From Flavobacteriales bacterium (GTDB lineage Bacteria > Bacteroidota > Bacteroidia > Flavobacteriales > Flavobacteriaceae): DNA of 11,574 nucleotides. The notes below the pieces were generated by a model. It was not told the DNA's origin and made no database searches. It saw only the letters and a list, made by a program, of their open reading frames with translations. This document shows positions 1-7,235 of this stretch, in pieces. Positions within the stretch are counted from its first letter, which is position 1, and each line of letters begins with the position of its first letter. The DNA lies in NCBI GenBank assembly GCA_002747735.1, contig PDQE01000020.1:1-11574 (forward strand), in the 5' to 3' direction. A program made the position numbers and the translations under genes.

Positions 1-124
1 GCTTTTGCGGTTTAATATTAAAACAACTCAATTAATAAAACTCCTACTTGTAAATTATATTATTTTAAAACTGTTAATGTTATTCTAATAAATGTTAAAC
101 CTTAATTATTGCTAATTTTTTTGA

Positions 125-265
125 TTCCGTAGCACTGCTATGCAATGAAGAGGTTTAAACCACTTCTATAAGAAAATACTACGGAAACCCAAGCCACCGA
201 TAAAAAGAACTCAACCGTCCTATTGCCCGGTTTCAAACAGCTTTTCATCGCAACCCTACGTTGCT
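125..265. other. Cluster of inverted repeats, possible structured RNA or mobile-element end
   Basis: Several inverted repeats are packed into about 140 bp that otherwise holds no convincing gene. TTCCGTAG (125-132) pairs with CTACGGAA (179-186). Inside that stem is a 20-bp palindrome with one mismatched pair (147-166, core GGTTTAAACC), and TAGCACTGCTA (130-140) is an alternative small palindrome. Further right, AACCG and CGGTT can pair around a 10-nt loop near 214-233, and GCAAC (249-253) pairs with GTTGC around CCTAC. The segment is richer in G+C than its surroundings. A 36-codon minus-strand frame (138-248) runs through it but matches no family I know. It could be a non-coding RNA, a REP-like palindrome cluster or a remnant mobile-element end. 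I see no U-tract terminator after the stems in either direction. Confidence 0.4.
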
Positions 266-266
266 T

Positions 267-420
267 CCTTGATTTTCAATATTTTTTTGGATAGGCCAAA
301 CGCACCCCCTAAATAATAAAAATCTTGTCCATACCACTAAAATAGACAGATTACGACAACTTTGTAGAAAATAACCAGAATGGGATTAGTTTTTAGTTTT
401 CAAAAAATTAGAGTTATTAA
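267..420. other. AT-rich stretch without recognised content
   Basis: This piece of the left intergenic region shows no conserved reading frame, promoter or repeat that I can support. Together with positions 1-124 it flanks the inverted-repeat cluster. The sequence left of 120 could be the upstream region of a gene outside the window, but nothing here proves it. Confidence 0.4.
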
Positions 421-446
421 CAAAAAGGGGGATTTATCGTACCCCT
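421..446 (-). terminator. Weak intrinsic terminator after the decayed small gene
   Basis: On the minus strand AGGGG (446-442) pairs with CCCCT (430-426) around an 11-nt loop, followed by a T run (425-422). It begins 5 nt beyond the stop codon of the pseudogene at 451-665 and so probably was its terminator. Confidence 0.6.
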
Positions 447-450
447 CTAT

Positions 451-665
451 TTATTCTTTGGTACCTTCTTTAAAAAGTTTTTTATCTGCCTGAACGGATA
501 AAGGCAGTTTTGTTGTAAGTTGAGTAATGAGGTTTTGGGCAAATTTGTAATCTACTTTCCGACTACGGTGTACATTTCATTTTTTTTGAGTTTACCCAGA
601 CGATACCAACGACGTTTATCATCTATACAAACTACAATCTCACCAATTGAAAAATCACTTTTCAT
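451..665 (-). pseudogene. Decayed paralogue of the 819-1142 small protein (internal deletion and frameshift)
   Basis: Reading the minus strand from the ATG at 665 gives a protein that begins MKSDFSIGEIVVCIDDKRRW and stays collinear with the intact neighbour (819-1142) to MYTV, about 21 of 30 residues identical, then meets a stop (TAG) four codons later. The other conserved block, RKVDYKFAQNLITQL, continues in a different frame directly after the junction and matches RKVDYNFADDVLSQM of the neighbour; it runs to a TAA at 451. The part equivalent to residues 32-61 of the neighbour is missing, implying a deletion of about 88 nt (not a multiple of three). A terminator follows directly. The two genes are tandem duplicates in the same orientation, each with a terminator. 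The plus-strand open frame over the same bases is a by-product. Confidence 0.8.
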
Positions 666-756
666 GGTTATTCACAGATATAAAATAGTGTTATTTATAA
701 AATCTTATTACTTTTCCTCCTCAAACTCGCAATATAACTATTATTATCTAATTTTC

Positions 757-795
757 AAAAAAAAGCCCGAAGAATTTTCAAAAATTCTTCGGGCT
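757..795 (-). terminator. Strong intrinsic terminator downstream of the small SH3-like gene
   Basis: A perfect 15-bp inverted repeat, AGCCCGAAGAATTTT (764-778) and its complement (781-795), is separated by only two bases. On the minus strand it is followed by a run of T (763-757), the classical rho-independent layout. It lies 23 nt beyond the stop of the gene at 819-1142 and separates that gene from the decayed copy. The plus strand lacks an equivalent T run, so the terminator works mainly for minus-strand transcripts. Confidence 0.9.
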
Positions 796-818
796 AAATA
801 ATAGATTTAATTTTAAAC

Positions 819-1142
819 TTAATTTAATATGAAAATATCTGATTTTTTTAATTGTGCTAATACCGGCTCCAACTCTGGAGTGTTATGTTTAGATTCAACA
901 GGCATCTCCTGAATCATCTGAGAAAGTACATCATCGGCAAAATTATAGTCCACTTTTCTAAATCTGTTGGCTGCATAAGCATGATATCCACTACTTGGGC
1001 TTTTTACCTCTTCTAAAATGAGGCCTCCATCATAAGGATTAAAACCTTTTATTGTGTACATTTCTCCCTTTTTTAATCCACCTAATTTATACCATCTTTT
1101 TTTCGCATCTACACATACTACAATTTCTCCTTTCTTAAACAT
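819..1142 (-). CDS. Small SH3/KOW-like protein of unknown function (107 aa)
   Basis: The protein opens MFKKGEIVVCVDAKKRWYKL, followed by a GLKKGEMYTIKG stretch and GLILEEVKSP (about 41-50). This 'kG-(D/E)-x-VVCVD ... L-x-kG-x-x-YTV' pattern resembles small beta-barrel (SH3-like) proteins common in Bacteroidota genomes and phages; the function of that group is unknown to me. There is no signal peptide or membrane segment. The last 35 residues (ESKHNTPELEPVLAQLKK) are more polar and may be helical. ATG 1142 is the first in-frame start and the paralogue at 451-665 begins at the equivalent place, which supports it. It is a single-gene unit with a strong terminator. The presence of a decayed tandem copy suggests duplication followed by loss, as often seen with phage-type or accessory genes. 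Confidence 0.75.
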   Translation of the reverse strand: MFKKGEIVVCVDAKKRWYKLGGLKKGEMYTIKGFNPYDGGLILEEVKSPSSGYHAYAANRFRKVDYNFADDVLSQMIQEMPVESKHNTPELEPVLAQLKKSDIFILN

Positions 1143-1404
1143 AACATTTAACTTATTTAATTAAACTTCTTACATTATTGAAACAAGATAGAGGATATTT
1201 TTCCTACTTGTAATTCAAAATTCTATATAAAAATCAGGCTAAAATGTTAATAATCAGAAAGGATAAATTTTGTTAAATATCCATTTTGAAAGTATTAAGC
1301 AGATAGTTACTTAGCGATGATTTATAGAAAGAGAACGAAAGAATTTAAAAAAAATTATGTCTTTTAGTCAAATTTCTTGAAACCCTTTAAAGGTTACGGA
1401 AAAA

Positions 1405-2661
1405 TTAAAATTTTCTATTCGGATTAAACGGCGTTAAATCCATGGATAATTTCTTGCCGGTTATTATTTCGGTTACCAATTTTCCCGTTGCCGGACCCAA
1501 ACTCCAACCCATCATAGCATGTCCGGTAGCCAAGGTAACATTCTCAAACCCATTTAATCTCCCAATATAGGGCAAACCATCCGGAGACACAGGACGTAAT
1601 CCGCATTTGACATTGGCAACAGCCTCTTCGGAGATTTTTAAGTTTTGGTAGTAACTTTCGGCTGCGGCCTTTATGGTAAAGACCCTTTCTTTTCTTATGG
1701 TATGATTTATTCCGGAAAATTCCATAGTACCGGCAAATCTGGTAAAGCCCTGCATAGGTGTAACTGCTACTTTTGATTCCATTAAAATGGCCGGGTAATT
1801 TATCTCTAACGGTTTATAAACATTCAAACTATAGCCTTTTCCGGCTTCAAGAGGTATTTTTATGCCCAAATACTTTGTGAGATACTTACTCCACGCACCG
1901 GAAGCTATAATGATTTCATCTGCGGCATAATTTTTCTTTTCAGTTTCTACCGTGGCAACTTTGTTACCATTGGTTTTAAAGCTCTTTACACTACTATTGG
2001 GTATTATCTTTACATCATTTTTAACTAAATAATCTTGTAAATTTTTCATAATAACATTAGGCGTAGTATGAGAATCACATTCATAATGTATGGCACCTTT
2101 TATATCATCACTCAAATTAGGCTCCAACTGGACTAATTCTTTAACAGTAAGATTTTTTACAGATAAACCCATCTCCTTTACTTTTGCCGCCACTTTGCGT
2201 TCAGCTTCTCCCACAGCCTCATTCTTATACAACATTAATAAGCCTATGTGTTCCAATTGAAAATCTCCCAAATCACCTGATGATTTTAAACCATCATACA
2301 ATTCTTTACTCATCACATTGATGTCTTTAATAATCGGAATAGCACGCTCTACTTTTTGAGCCGTAGCTGATTTTTTAAAATACCATGCCCATCGTAAAAA
2401 ATCTAAATCTAATCTCGGCTTTATATAGAAAGGGCTGCGGCTGTTAAACATCCATTTTAACCCTTTGGCAATCATTCCGGGTGCTGCCAAAGAAATAATG
2501 TGGCTGGGGGTTAAATAACCGGCATTTACATAAGAGGCACCACCATGGCTTACGGCCATATCAGTTTGATCTAAAACAGTTACTTTACAACCTTCTTTTT
2601 GTAGATAATAAGCAGTACATAAGCCAATTATGCCTCTGCCGATGACGATACAAGATTTCAA
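1405..2661 (-). CDS. FAD-dependent D-amino-acid dehydrogenase / oxidase family protein (DadA-like)
   Basis: This is a 418-aa member of the DAO/DadA flavoprotein family, which oxidises amino acids (often D-amino acids, glycine or hydroxyproline isomers) to imino or keto acids. The N-terminus has the Rossmann FAD signature GRGIIG (8-13), preceded by a hydrophobic strand, and an acidic residue, D31, ends the second strand (VTVLDQ). The segment LAAPGMIAKGLKWMFNSRSP (59-78) and the C-terminal GLRPVSPDGLPYIG (354-367) followed by ATGHAMMGWSLGPATG (378-393) are typical of DadA-like proteins, where the GLRP arginine and the GH..G loop line the FAD/substrate site. Length is normal (DadA about 415-430 aa). 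No signal peptide or hydrophobic tail. It stands alone, 89 nt beyond the intended infB stop, with no partner genes that would fix the substrate. D-amino-acid dehydrogenase is the best broad call; glycine oxidase or D-hydroxyproline dehydrogenase is possible. Confidence 0.85.
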   Translation of the reverse strand: MKSCIVIGRGIIGLCTAYYLQKEGCKVTVLDQTDMAVSHGGASYVNAGYLTPSHIISLAAPGMIAKGLKWMFNSRSPFYIKPRLDLDFLRWAWYFKKSATAQKVERAIPIIKDINVMSKELYDGLKSSGDLGDFQLEHIGLLMLYKNEAVGEAERKVAAKVKEMGLSVKNLTVKELVQLEPNLSDDIKGAIHYECDSHTTPNVIMKNLQDYLVKNDVKIIPNSSVKSFKTNGNKVATVETEKKNYAADEIIIASGAWSKYLTKYLGIKIPLEAGKGYSLNVYKPLEINYPAILMESKVAVTPMQGFTRFAGTMEFSGINHTIRKERVFTIKAAAESYYQNLKISEEAVANVKCGLRPVSPDGLPYIGRLNGFENVTLATGHAMMGWSLGPATGKLVTEIITGKKLSMDLTPFNPNRKF

Positions 2662-2730
2662 ATTGTTATTGAATTTGGGTAATTAATTGCAGAAAAACAA
2701 ATTTTGCCACAAAAACTATTAGACAAAGTC

Positions 2731-2762
2731 AAAAAAATATAAAAAACTTTTTACAGTTTTTT
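2731..2762 (-). terminator. AT-rich intrinsic terminator at the end of rimP-nusA-infB
   Basis: On the minus strand AAAAAACT and AGTTTTTT form an 8-bp stem around a 6-nt loop (2762-2741), followed by ATA and a run of seven T (2737-2731). The stem contains the intended infB stop codon (TAA, 2753-2751). The stem is nearly all A-T, so termination may be partial, allowing some read-through into the flavoprotein gene. Confidence 0.5.
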
Positions 2763-2869
2763 CTTTACTTCTACTTTTTGGTAGGCTTCTATTACGTCTT
2801 CTATCTGTATATCGTTGTAATTTTTAATTTGAATACCACAGTCATATCCTTTTGCCACTTCCTTAACAC
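2751..2869 (-). pseudogene. infB: Out-of-frame conserved C-terminal end of infB
   Basis: The minus-strand bases from 2868 to 2751, read in another frame than the upstream infB frame, encode [20 protein letters not shown] and then an acidic/lysine tail ending VEVKKKL and TAA. This is the normal C-terminus of bacterial IF2 (domain C2). The upstream frame stops matching IF2 after RIIRE (residue 814, codon 2872-2870). Residues normally found between RIIREG and DVKEVAK (about 17, with a SLKRFKD-type block) are absent. The tract from start to this stop is 2561 nt, two more than a multiple of three; adding back 52 nt gives 870 codons plus stop. Confidence 0.9.
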
Positions 2870-5311
2870 TTCCCTAATAATTCTAACTTTGGAATTTCTA
2901 AAAATCTTTCCATCTGTAACCATACAGCCGGCAATAGTCCCTACTTTAGAAATTTTATAAGTTTCTCTAATTTCCGCAGTACCGGTAACCTCTTCTTTTA
3001 TTTCAGGAGAGAGCATACCTTCCATGGCATCGGTAATATCGTTTATAACATCATAGATAATGGAATAGGTTCTAATATCAATTTCCTCTTGCTCTGCAAT
3101 ATTTCTGGCATTAGCAGAAGGCCTTACATTAAAGCCAATAACAATAGCATCTGAAGCTGATGCCAATAATATATCCGATTCTGTTATGGCTCCTACCCCT
3201 TTGTGAATGATATTCACCTGAATTTCTTCGGTAGAGAGTTTCTGTAACGAATCCGTTAAAGCTTCCACGGAACCGTCCACATCGCCTTTTAGAATAATAT
3301 TTAGTTCCTTAAATTCTCCTAATGCAATTCGTCTGCCTATTTCGTCTAAGGTAATATGTTTTTGTGTTCGTACGGATTGTTCCCGTTGAAGTTGGTCGCG
3401 TTTGGCTGCAATTTGTTTAGCTTCCCGTTCGTCTTCAAACACCCAGAATTTATCTCCGGCCTGAGGAGCTCCGTCTAAGCCGAGGATAGATAAAGGAGTA
3501 GCCGGGCCTGCCGTTTTTAAAGAAGCTCCACGCTCATTGTGCATGGCTTTTACCTTACCACTATGTCTTCCGGCAAGGATATAATCTCCAATTTTTAATG
3601 TGCCGGATTCTACCAATACAGTAGCTACATATCCTTTACCCTTGTCCAAAAGAGCCTCTACCACGGTTCCTAAAGCGTTTTTATCAGGATTGGCTTTTAA
3701 CTCTAATAATTCAGCTTCTAACAGCACTTTTTCCAATAGCTCATCTATACCTTGGCCGGTTTTGGCTGAAACATCGTGAGATTGGATTTTTCCACCCCAA
3801 TCCTCTACCAGTAAGTTCATTCCTGCTAATTCCTCTTTTACTTTATCAGGATTAGCATCCGGTTTATCTATTTTATTAATGGCAAAAACAATGGGTACAC
3901 CAGCGGCCTGAGCATGGCTGATAGCCTCTCTGGTTTGCGGCATAATGGAATCATCTGCAGCAATAACAATAATAACGATATCGGTTACCTGAGCTCCTCT
4001 GGCACGCATTGCGGTAAAGGCTTCATGGCCGGGAGTATCTAAAAAGGTGATTTTCTGGCCGTCTTTTAATTCTACCCCATAAGCACCAATATGCTGTGTA
4101 ATTCCACCGGATTCACCGGCAATAACATTTGCTTCCCTGATATAATCTAGCAATGATGTTTTACCATGATCTACATGGCCCATTACCGTAACTATCGGGG
4201 CCCTTGGTTTTAAATCTTCCGGATTGTCTTTTTCCTCCTCAATGGCTTCTTCTACTTCCGCACTTACAAATTCTACCTGAAAACCAAATTCTTCCGCCAC
4301 TATAGTTAACGTTTCAGCATCTAACCGCTGGTTCATGGTTACCATCATTCCCAAAGCCATACAAGCTGAAATAATTTCTGTAACTGAAACATTCATCATG
4401 GTTGCCAATTCACTGGCGGTAACAAATTCTGTAACTTTTAATTTTTTGCTTTCCTGTTCCTGTTGTTCTATATCTTTCTCAGTCTGTTGCCTATGAAGTT
4501 CTCTTTTCTCTTTTCTGTATTTTGCTCCCTTTTTCTTCTTAGATTTGCCTTGTAGTTTCTCTAAGGTTTCCCTAATCTGTTTTTGTACTTCTTCTTCAGT
4601 AGGCTCCTCTTTAACAATTTTCTTTCTGCCTTTTCCGGCACCACTCTTTTTGTTTCTAAAGGCATCTACAGATTTGTTTATTCTTTTTCGTTTACGCTTT
4701 CCTCTGGCAGCACTATCGTCTTCCTTTTTATCTTTTTTCTTCTTGGGCTTTTTAAACTGTTCTAAGTCTATTTTCTCTCCTACTTGTTTAGGGCCGGCAA
4801 GTTTTTGATAATTGGTCTTTATTTTCTCCGGCTCTTGTTTTTCCTCAACTTTAGGTTTTTTAGGTTTTTCTACAACTTTTTCTTTGGCTGTATCTTTTTT
4901 AGCAACCGGTTTGGGTTCTTCTTTTACCTCCTCTTTTTTGGTATCAGAATCCTTTTTCTTGTCTAAGTCTATTTTTCCAACCTGTTTTATTCCGGCTAAC
5001 TTTTCAAATTCCGGTTTAAATATCTTTTCTTTTCTGGACTCTTCCAGACGTTTTTTCTCTAATTCTTTTTCCTGAGCTAAACGCAAGGCTTCTTTTTCCT
5101 TTCTTTTTTCTTCACTTACCTCTTTAGAGGCAACTTTCTCACTTTTATCCGTCTGAAACTCTTCCAATAGCACGTTATACACCTCATCGGTAATTTTAGT
5201 AGTAGGCCTGGCTTCTATCTCTATGCCTTCATTGCTCAAATGCTCTACTGCCCTGTCCAACGAAATGTTTAATTCTCTTAAAACTTTATTTAGCCTTAAC
5301 GTTTTAGCCAT
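2801..5311 (-). CDS. infB: Translation initiation factor IF2, 3' end frameshifted
   Basis: IF2 is the cytoplasmic GTPase that brings fMet-tRNA to the 30S subunit and promotes 50S joining. Residues 1-55 are the IF2N helical domain; 56-290 form a charged Lys/Glu linker holding two copies of a KLAGxKQVG(E)KIDL motif (104-116 and 170-183); 295-350 are a second IF2N-type domain. The GTPase domain shows GHVDHGKT (378-385), DTPGH (425-429), NKID (479-482) and SAK (515-517). Domains II, III and the start of C2 follow (GTIAGC, 791-796). After RIIRE (811-814) the frame changes and the last 22 residues are unrelated to IF2, because about 52 nt are missing. The annotated frame therefore ends at 2801, whereas the natural stop is at 2751. 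The broken tail would lack the GYDCG segment of the fMet-tRNA-binding C2 domain. The gene begins 48 nt after nusA in the rimP-nusA-infB operon. Confidence 0.93.
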   Translation of the reverse strand: MAKTLRLNKVLRELNISLDRAVEHLSNEGIEIEARPTTKITDEVYNVLLEEFQTDKSEKVASKEVSEEKRKEKEALRLAQEKELEKKRLEESRKEKIFKPEFEKLAGIKQVGKIDLDKKKDSDTKKEEVKEEPKPVAKKDTAKEKVVEKPKKPKVEEKQEPEKIKTNYQKLAGPKQVGEKIDLEQFKKPKKKKDKKEDDSAARGKRKRKRINKSVDAFRNKKSGAGKGRKKIVKEEPTEEEVQKQIRETLEKLQGKSKKKKGAKYRKEKRELHRQQTEKDIEQQEQESKKLKVTEFVTASELATMMNVSVTEIISACMALGMMVTMNQRLDAETLTIVAEEFGFQVEFVSAEVEEAIEEEKDNPEDLKPRAPIVTVMGHVDHGKTSLLDYIREANVIAGESGGITQHIGAYGVELKDGQKITFLDTPGHEAFTAMRARGAQVTDIVIIVIAADDSIMPQTREAISHAQAAGVPIVFAINKIDKPDANPDKVKEELAGMNLLVEDWGGKIQSHDVSAKTGQGIDELLEKVLLEAELLELKANPDKNALGTVVEALLDKGKGYVATVLVESGTLKIGDYILAGRHSGKVKAMHNERGASLKTAGPATPLSILGLDGAPQAGDKFWVFEDEREAKQIAAKRDQLQREQSVRTQKHITLDEIGRRIALGEFKELNIILKGDVDGSVEALTDSLQKLSTEEIQVNIIHKGVGAITESDILLASASDAIVIGFNVRPSANARNIAEQEEIDIRTYSIIYDVINDITDAMEGMLSPEIKEEVTGTAEIRETYKISKVGTIAGCMVTDGKIFRNSKVRIIREVLRKWQKDMTVVFKLKITTIYR

Positions 5312-5359
5312 ATAATCTTTTTGTTTACTTTTATTTTTTTGTGAATGGACTTAAATTGG

Positions 5360-6607
5360 TTATTCAAATTCTGCCTTTAGAATTTTTTGAACTTCTAAAA
5401 CTGTCTCTTCTTCTAAGTCGGTTCTTTTTACCAATTCTTCTACCTCTAAGTCCAATACACTTTTTGCGGTATCTAAACCAATATTTTTAAATTCCTCTAT
5501 TACCCATTCTTCTATTTCATCGGAAAATTCTGATAATTCTACGTCTTCATCCAGCAAACCTTCTCTTTGTACATCAATCTCGTAACCGGTTAGTTGGCTG
5601 GCCAATCTAATATTTACCCCGCCTTTTCCAATGGCCTTAGAAACCTGATCAGGTTGCAAAAATACATCAACTCTGGGTTTTTCACCCTCCTCTGTAGCCG
5701 GTTTTATTTCCATTGAGGTAACCTTAGCCGGGCTGAGTGCTCTGGCAATAAAGATCTGATCGTTTTTTGTAAAATTAATTACATCTATATTTTCGTTGCC
5801 CAATTCCCGCACAATACCGTGAATTCTACTACCTTTCATACCTACACAGGCTCCTACCGGATCTATTCTGTCATCGTAAGAATCAACGGCTACCTTAGCT
5901 TTTTCACCGGGGATTCTGGCTACCCTTTCTATGGTAATAAGGCCATCAAAAACTTCAGGAATTTCCTGTTCAAACAACTTAACTAAAAATTTTGGGTCTG
6001 TTCTGGACATAATTATAGCAGGCTTGTTACCTCTAAGCTCTACCATTTTAATTATTCCTCTTACAGATTCTCCTTTTCTAAAATAGTCTGAGCGAATTTG
6101 TTCACTTTTGGGCAAAATAATTTCATTGCCTTCATCGTCCAATAAGATTATGGCATTATGCCTTATATGATGAACTTCGGCAGTATAAATTTCGCCTTCC
6201 AAATCTTTAAATTGCTTAAATACATTTGTATTATCGTGTTCGTGTATCTTGGCAATTAGGTTCTGGCGAAGTGCTAAAATAGCCCTACGGCCTAAGTGTT
6301 CTAATTTTACCTCCTCAGAAACATCTTCACCTACTTCAAAATCAGGTTCTATTTTTTGAGCATCACTCAATGATATTTCTTCATTGGGCAATTCTACCTC
6401 ACCATCATTTACTACTATACGGTTTCGCCAAATCTCCAAATCACCTTTATCAGGGTTTATGATAATATCAAAATTATCATCTGACCCGAATTTTCTTTTA
6501 AGAGCCGATCTAAAAACTTCTTCCAGAATGGCCATTAAGGTAACTCTGTCTATACTTTTTTCGTCTTTAAATTCTGAAAAAGACTCTATTAAAGCAATAT
6601 TTTCCAT
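5360..6607 (-). CDS. nusA: Transcription termination/antitermination factor NusA
   Basis: NusA binds RNA polymerase and nascent RNA in the cytoplasm and modulates pausing, intrinsic termination and antitermination. The 415-aa product has the N-terminal polymerase-binding domain (about 1-130), an S1 domain (about 135-200, with GEIYTAEV and KGESVRGIIK), and two KH domains: PGEKAKVAV (233-241) with DPVGACVGMKGSRI (249-262) for KH1 and AIGKGGVNIRLASQLTG (325-341) for KH2. The C-terminus is acidic (350-415) with one helix-hairpin-helix-like repeat (LDLEVEELVKRTDLEEETV); it lacks the pair of full acidic repeats found in E. coli NusA, and its length is usual for Bacteroidota. It starts 12 nt after rimP, indicating one transcript. 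ATG 6607 gives the usual start, MENIALIESF. Intact. Confidence 0.97.
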   Translation of the reverse strand: MENIALIESFSEFKDEKSIDRVTLMAILEEVFRSALKRKFGSDDNFDIIINPDKGDLEIWRNRIVVNDGEVELPNEEISLSDAQKIEPDFEVGEDVSEEVKLEHLGRRAILALRQNLIAKIHEHDNTNVFKQFKDLEGEIYTAEVHHIRHNAIILLDDEGNEIILPKSEQIRSDYFRKGESVRGIIKMVELRGNKPAIIMSRTDPKFLVKLFEQEIPEVFDGLITIERVARIPGEKAKVAVDSYDDRIDPVGACVGMKGSRIHGIVRELGNENIDVINFTKNDQIFIARALSPAKVTSMEIKPATEEGEKPRVDVFLQPDQVSKAIGKGGVNIRLASQLTGYEIDVQREGLLDEDVELSEFSDEIEEWVIEEFKNIGLDTAKSVLDLEVEELVKRTDLEEETVLEVQKILKAEFE

Positions 6608-6619
6608 GCACTTTTCTAA

Positions 6620-7078
6620 TTAAAATTTAATTTTCACTTTCGCTTTTTTTATATCGTCTAAGGCAATTTTTGCCTTTTTTGTTACGGTTACTTTGCCTTT
6701 GCCAATGGGCTTTGGTTCTCTTACTTTCCAAGTAAGCACTATATTATTATCAACTATTTCTTCCAGGGTTCCTTCAAATTTTTCTTCACCGGTAGAAATT
6801 TTAACAGTTCTGCCTATATTTTTTTTATACTGCCTGATATTCTGCAAAGGAGCGTCAATACCCGGAGAGGTTACCTTTAGAGAATAATCATAAGTATCTC
6901 TATCCAGATTTTGTTCTATATAACGGTTTATATCAATACAATTATCTATAGTTACTCCTTGGTCACCGTCTATCGTTACTACAATATCCTTATTATCAGA
7001 AATATTTAAATCAACTAAAAATAATTTTTCGTCATTTTTTAAAGCCTCCTGCACCAGATGTTCTAACGTTTCCCTCAC
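6620..7078 (-). CDS. rimP: Ribosome maturation factor RimP
   Basis: RimP assists late assembly of the 30S ribosomal subunit in the cytoplasm. From the GTG at 7078 the product is 152 aa, the usual size. Family features are DGDQGVTIDNCIDINRYIEQ (37-56), followed by NLDRD, and SLKVTSPGIDAPL (66-78) with RQYKKNIGR (82-90), then a basic SH3-like C-terminal domain ending KKAKVKIKF. The open frame extends upstream to an ATG at 7165, but that lies inside the promoter -7 box; an ATG at 7132 would add 18 residues encoded by a terminator-like hairpin. The GTG at 7078 places VRETLEHLVQEAL at the N-terminus as expected of flavobacterial RimP, so I prefer it. First gene of the rimP-nusA-infB operon. Confidence 0.93.
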   Translation of the reverse strand: MRETLEHLVQEALKNDEKLFLVDLNISDNKDIVVTIDGDQGVTIDNCIDINRYIEQNLDRDTYDYSLKVTSPGIDAPLQNIRQYKKNIGRTVKISTGEEKFEGTLEEIVDNNIVLTWKVREPKPIGKGKVTVTKKAKIALDDIKKAKVKIKF

Positions 7079-7103
7079 TACAATACAATCAGTTTTTCTG
7101 TAT

Positions 7104-7132
7104 AAAAAGAGGGGACTTGATGTCCCCTCCAT
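7104..7132 (-). terminator. Terminator-like hairpin in the rimP-nusA-infB leader (possible attenuator)
   Basis: On the minus strand GAGGGGAC (7129-7122) pairs perfectly with GTCCCCTC (7116-7109) around a 5-nt loop, followed by TTTTTATA (7108-7101). A run of A just upstream can extend the stem against the T run. The hairpin lies between the promoter and the rimP GTG start, about 20-45 nt after the expected transcription start, so it would stop transcription before the operon unless read through. A terminator-type 'rimP leader' is known before the same operon in gammaproteobacteria; feedback by NusA is a reasonable but unproven model here. The hairpin is also U-tracted on the plus strand. Confidence 0.75.
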
Positions 7133-7154
7133 TTTTTTAATCTTAAATTCAGTG

Positions 7155-7185
7155 CAAATATACAAACTTAAGGCGAAACATTCAA
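7155..7185 (-). promoter_or_regulatory. Bacteroidota-type promoter of rimP-nusA-infB
   Basis: On the minus strand TTG (7185-7183) is followed after 20 nt by TATATTTG (7162-7155), matching the Bacteroidota consensus TTG-N19/20-TAnnTTTG recognised by the primary sigma factor. Transcription should begin near 7148, giving a leader of about 70 nt to the GTG of rimP. The placement rules out the ATG at 7165 as a translation start. Confidence 0.8.
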
Positions 7186-7230
7186 GTATTTTTAAAACGA
7201 ATATAAAATACCTTTATTTTAGCAATAGTA

Positions 7231-7235
7231 TCCTA
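7231..7235 (+). repeat. Target-site duplication, left copy (TCCTA)
   Basis: TCCTA directly precedes the left inverted end of the 7236-7638 element and is repeated directly after the right end at 7639-7643, as expected for a 5-bp target-site duplication made on insertion. Confidence 0.75.

Noticed and set aside
138..248. 36-codon minus-strand frame starting MKSCLKPGNR
   Set aside because: It runs through several inverted-repeat stems, has no supporting start context and resembles no family I know; more likely an accident of a structured element.
520..801. Plus-strand open frame of 93 codons
   Set aside because: It runs antisense over a minus-strand pseudogene whose reading is supported by its paralogue, and crosses a terminator; the translated product has no recognisable features.
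43..1211. TCCTACTTGTAA shared between the left end (about 43-54) and upstream of the small gene (about 1202-1213)
   Set aside because: A single 12-bp match is expected by chance in AT-rich sequence of this length, and no further similarity surrounds it.
1372..1404. Possible terminator after the flavoprotein gene (AACCTTTAAAGGGTT palindrome)
   Set aside because: The stem is short with a bulge and no T run follows directly, so it cannot be called with confidence.
4545..5075. Plus-strand frames rich in Phe/Leu/Ser opposite the infB linker
   Set aside because: They are complements of the Lys/Glu-rich linker codons and not genes.
7079..7165. N-terminal extension of RimP from ATG 7165 or ATG 7132
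   Set aside because: The ATG at 7165 overlaps the promoter -7 box, and the one at 7132 would encode residues from the terminator hairpin; RimP homology begins at the GTG at 7078.
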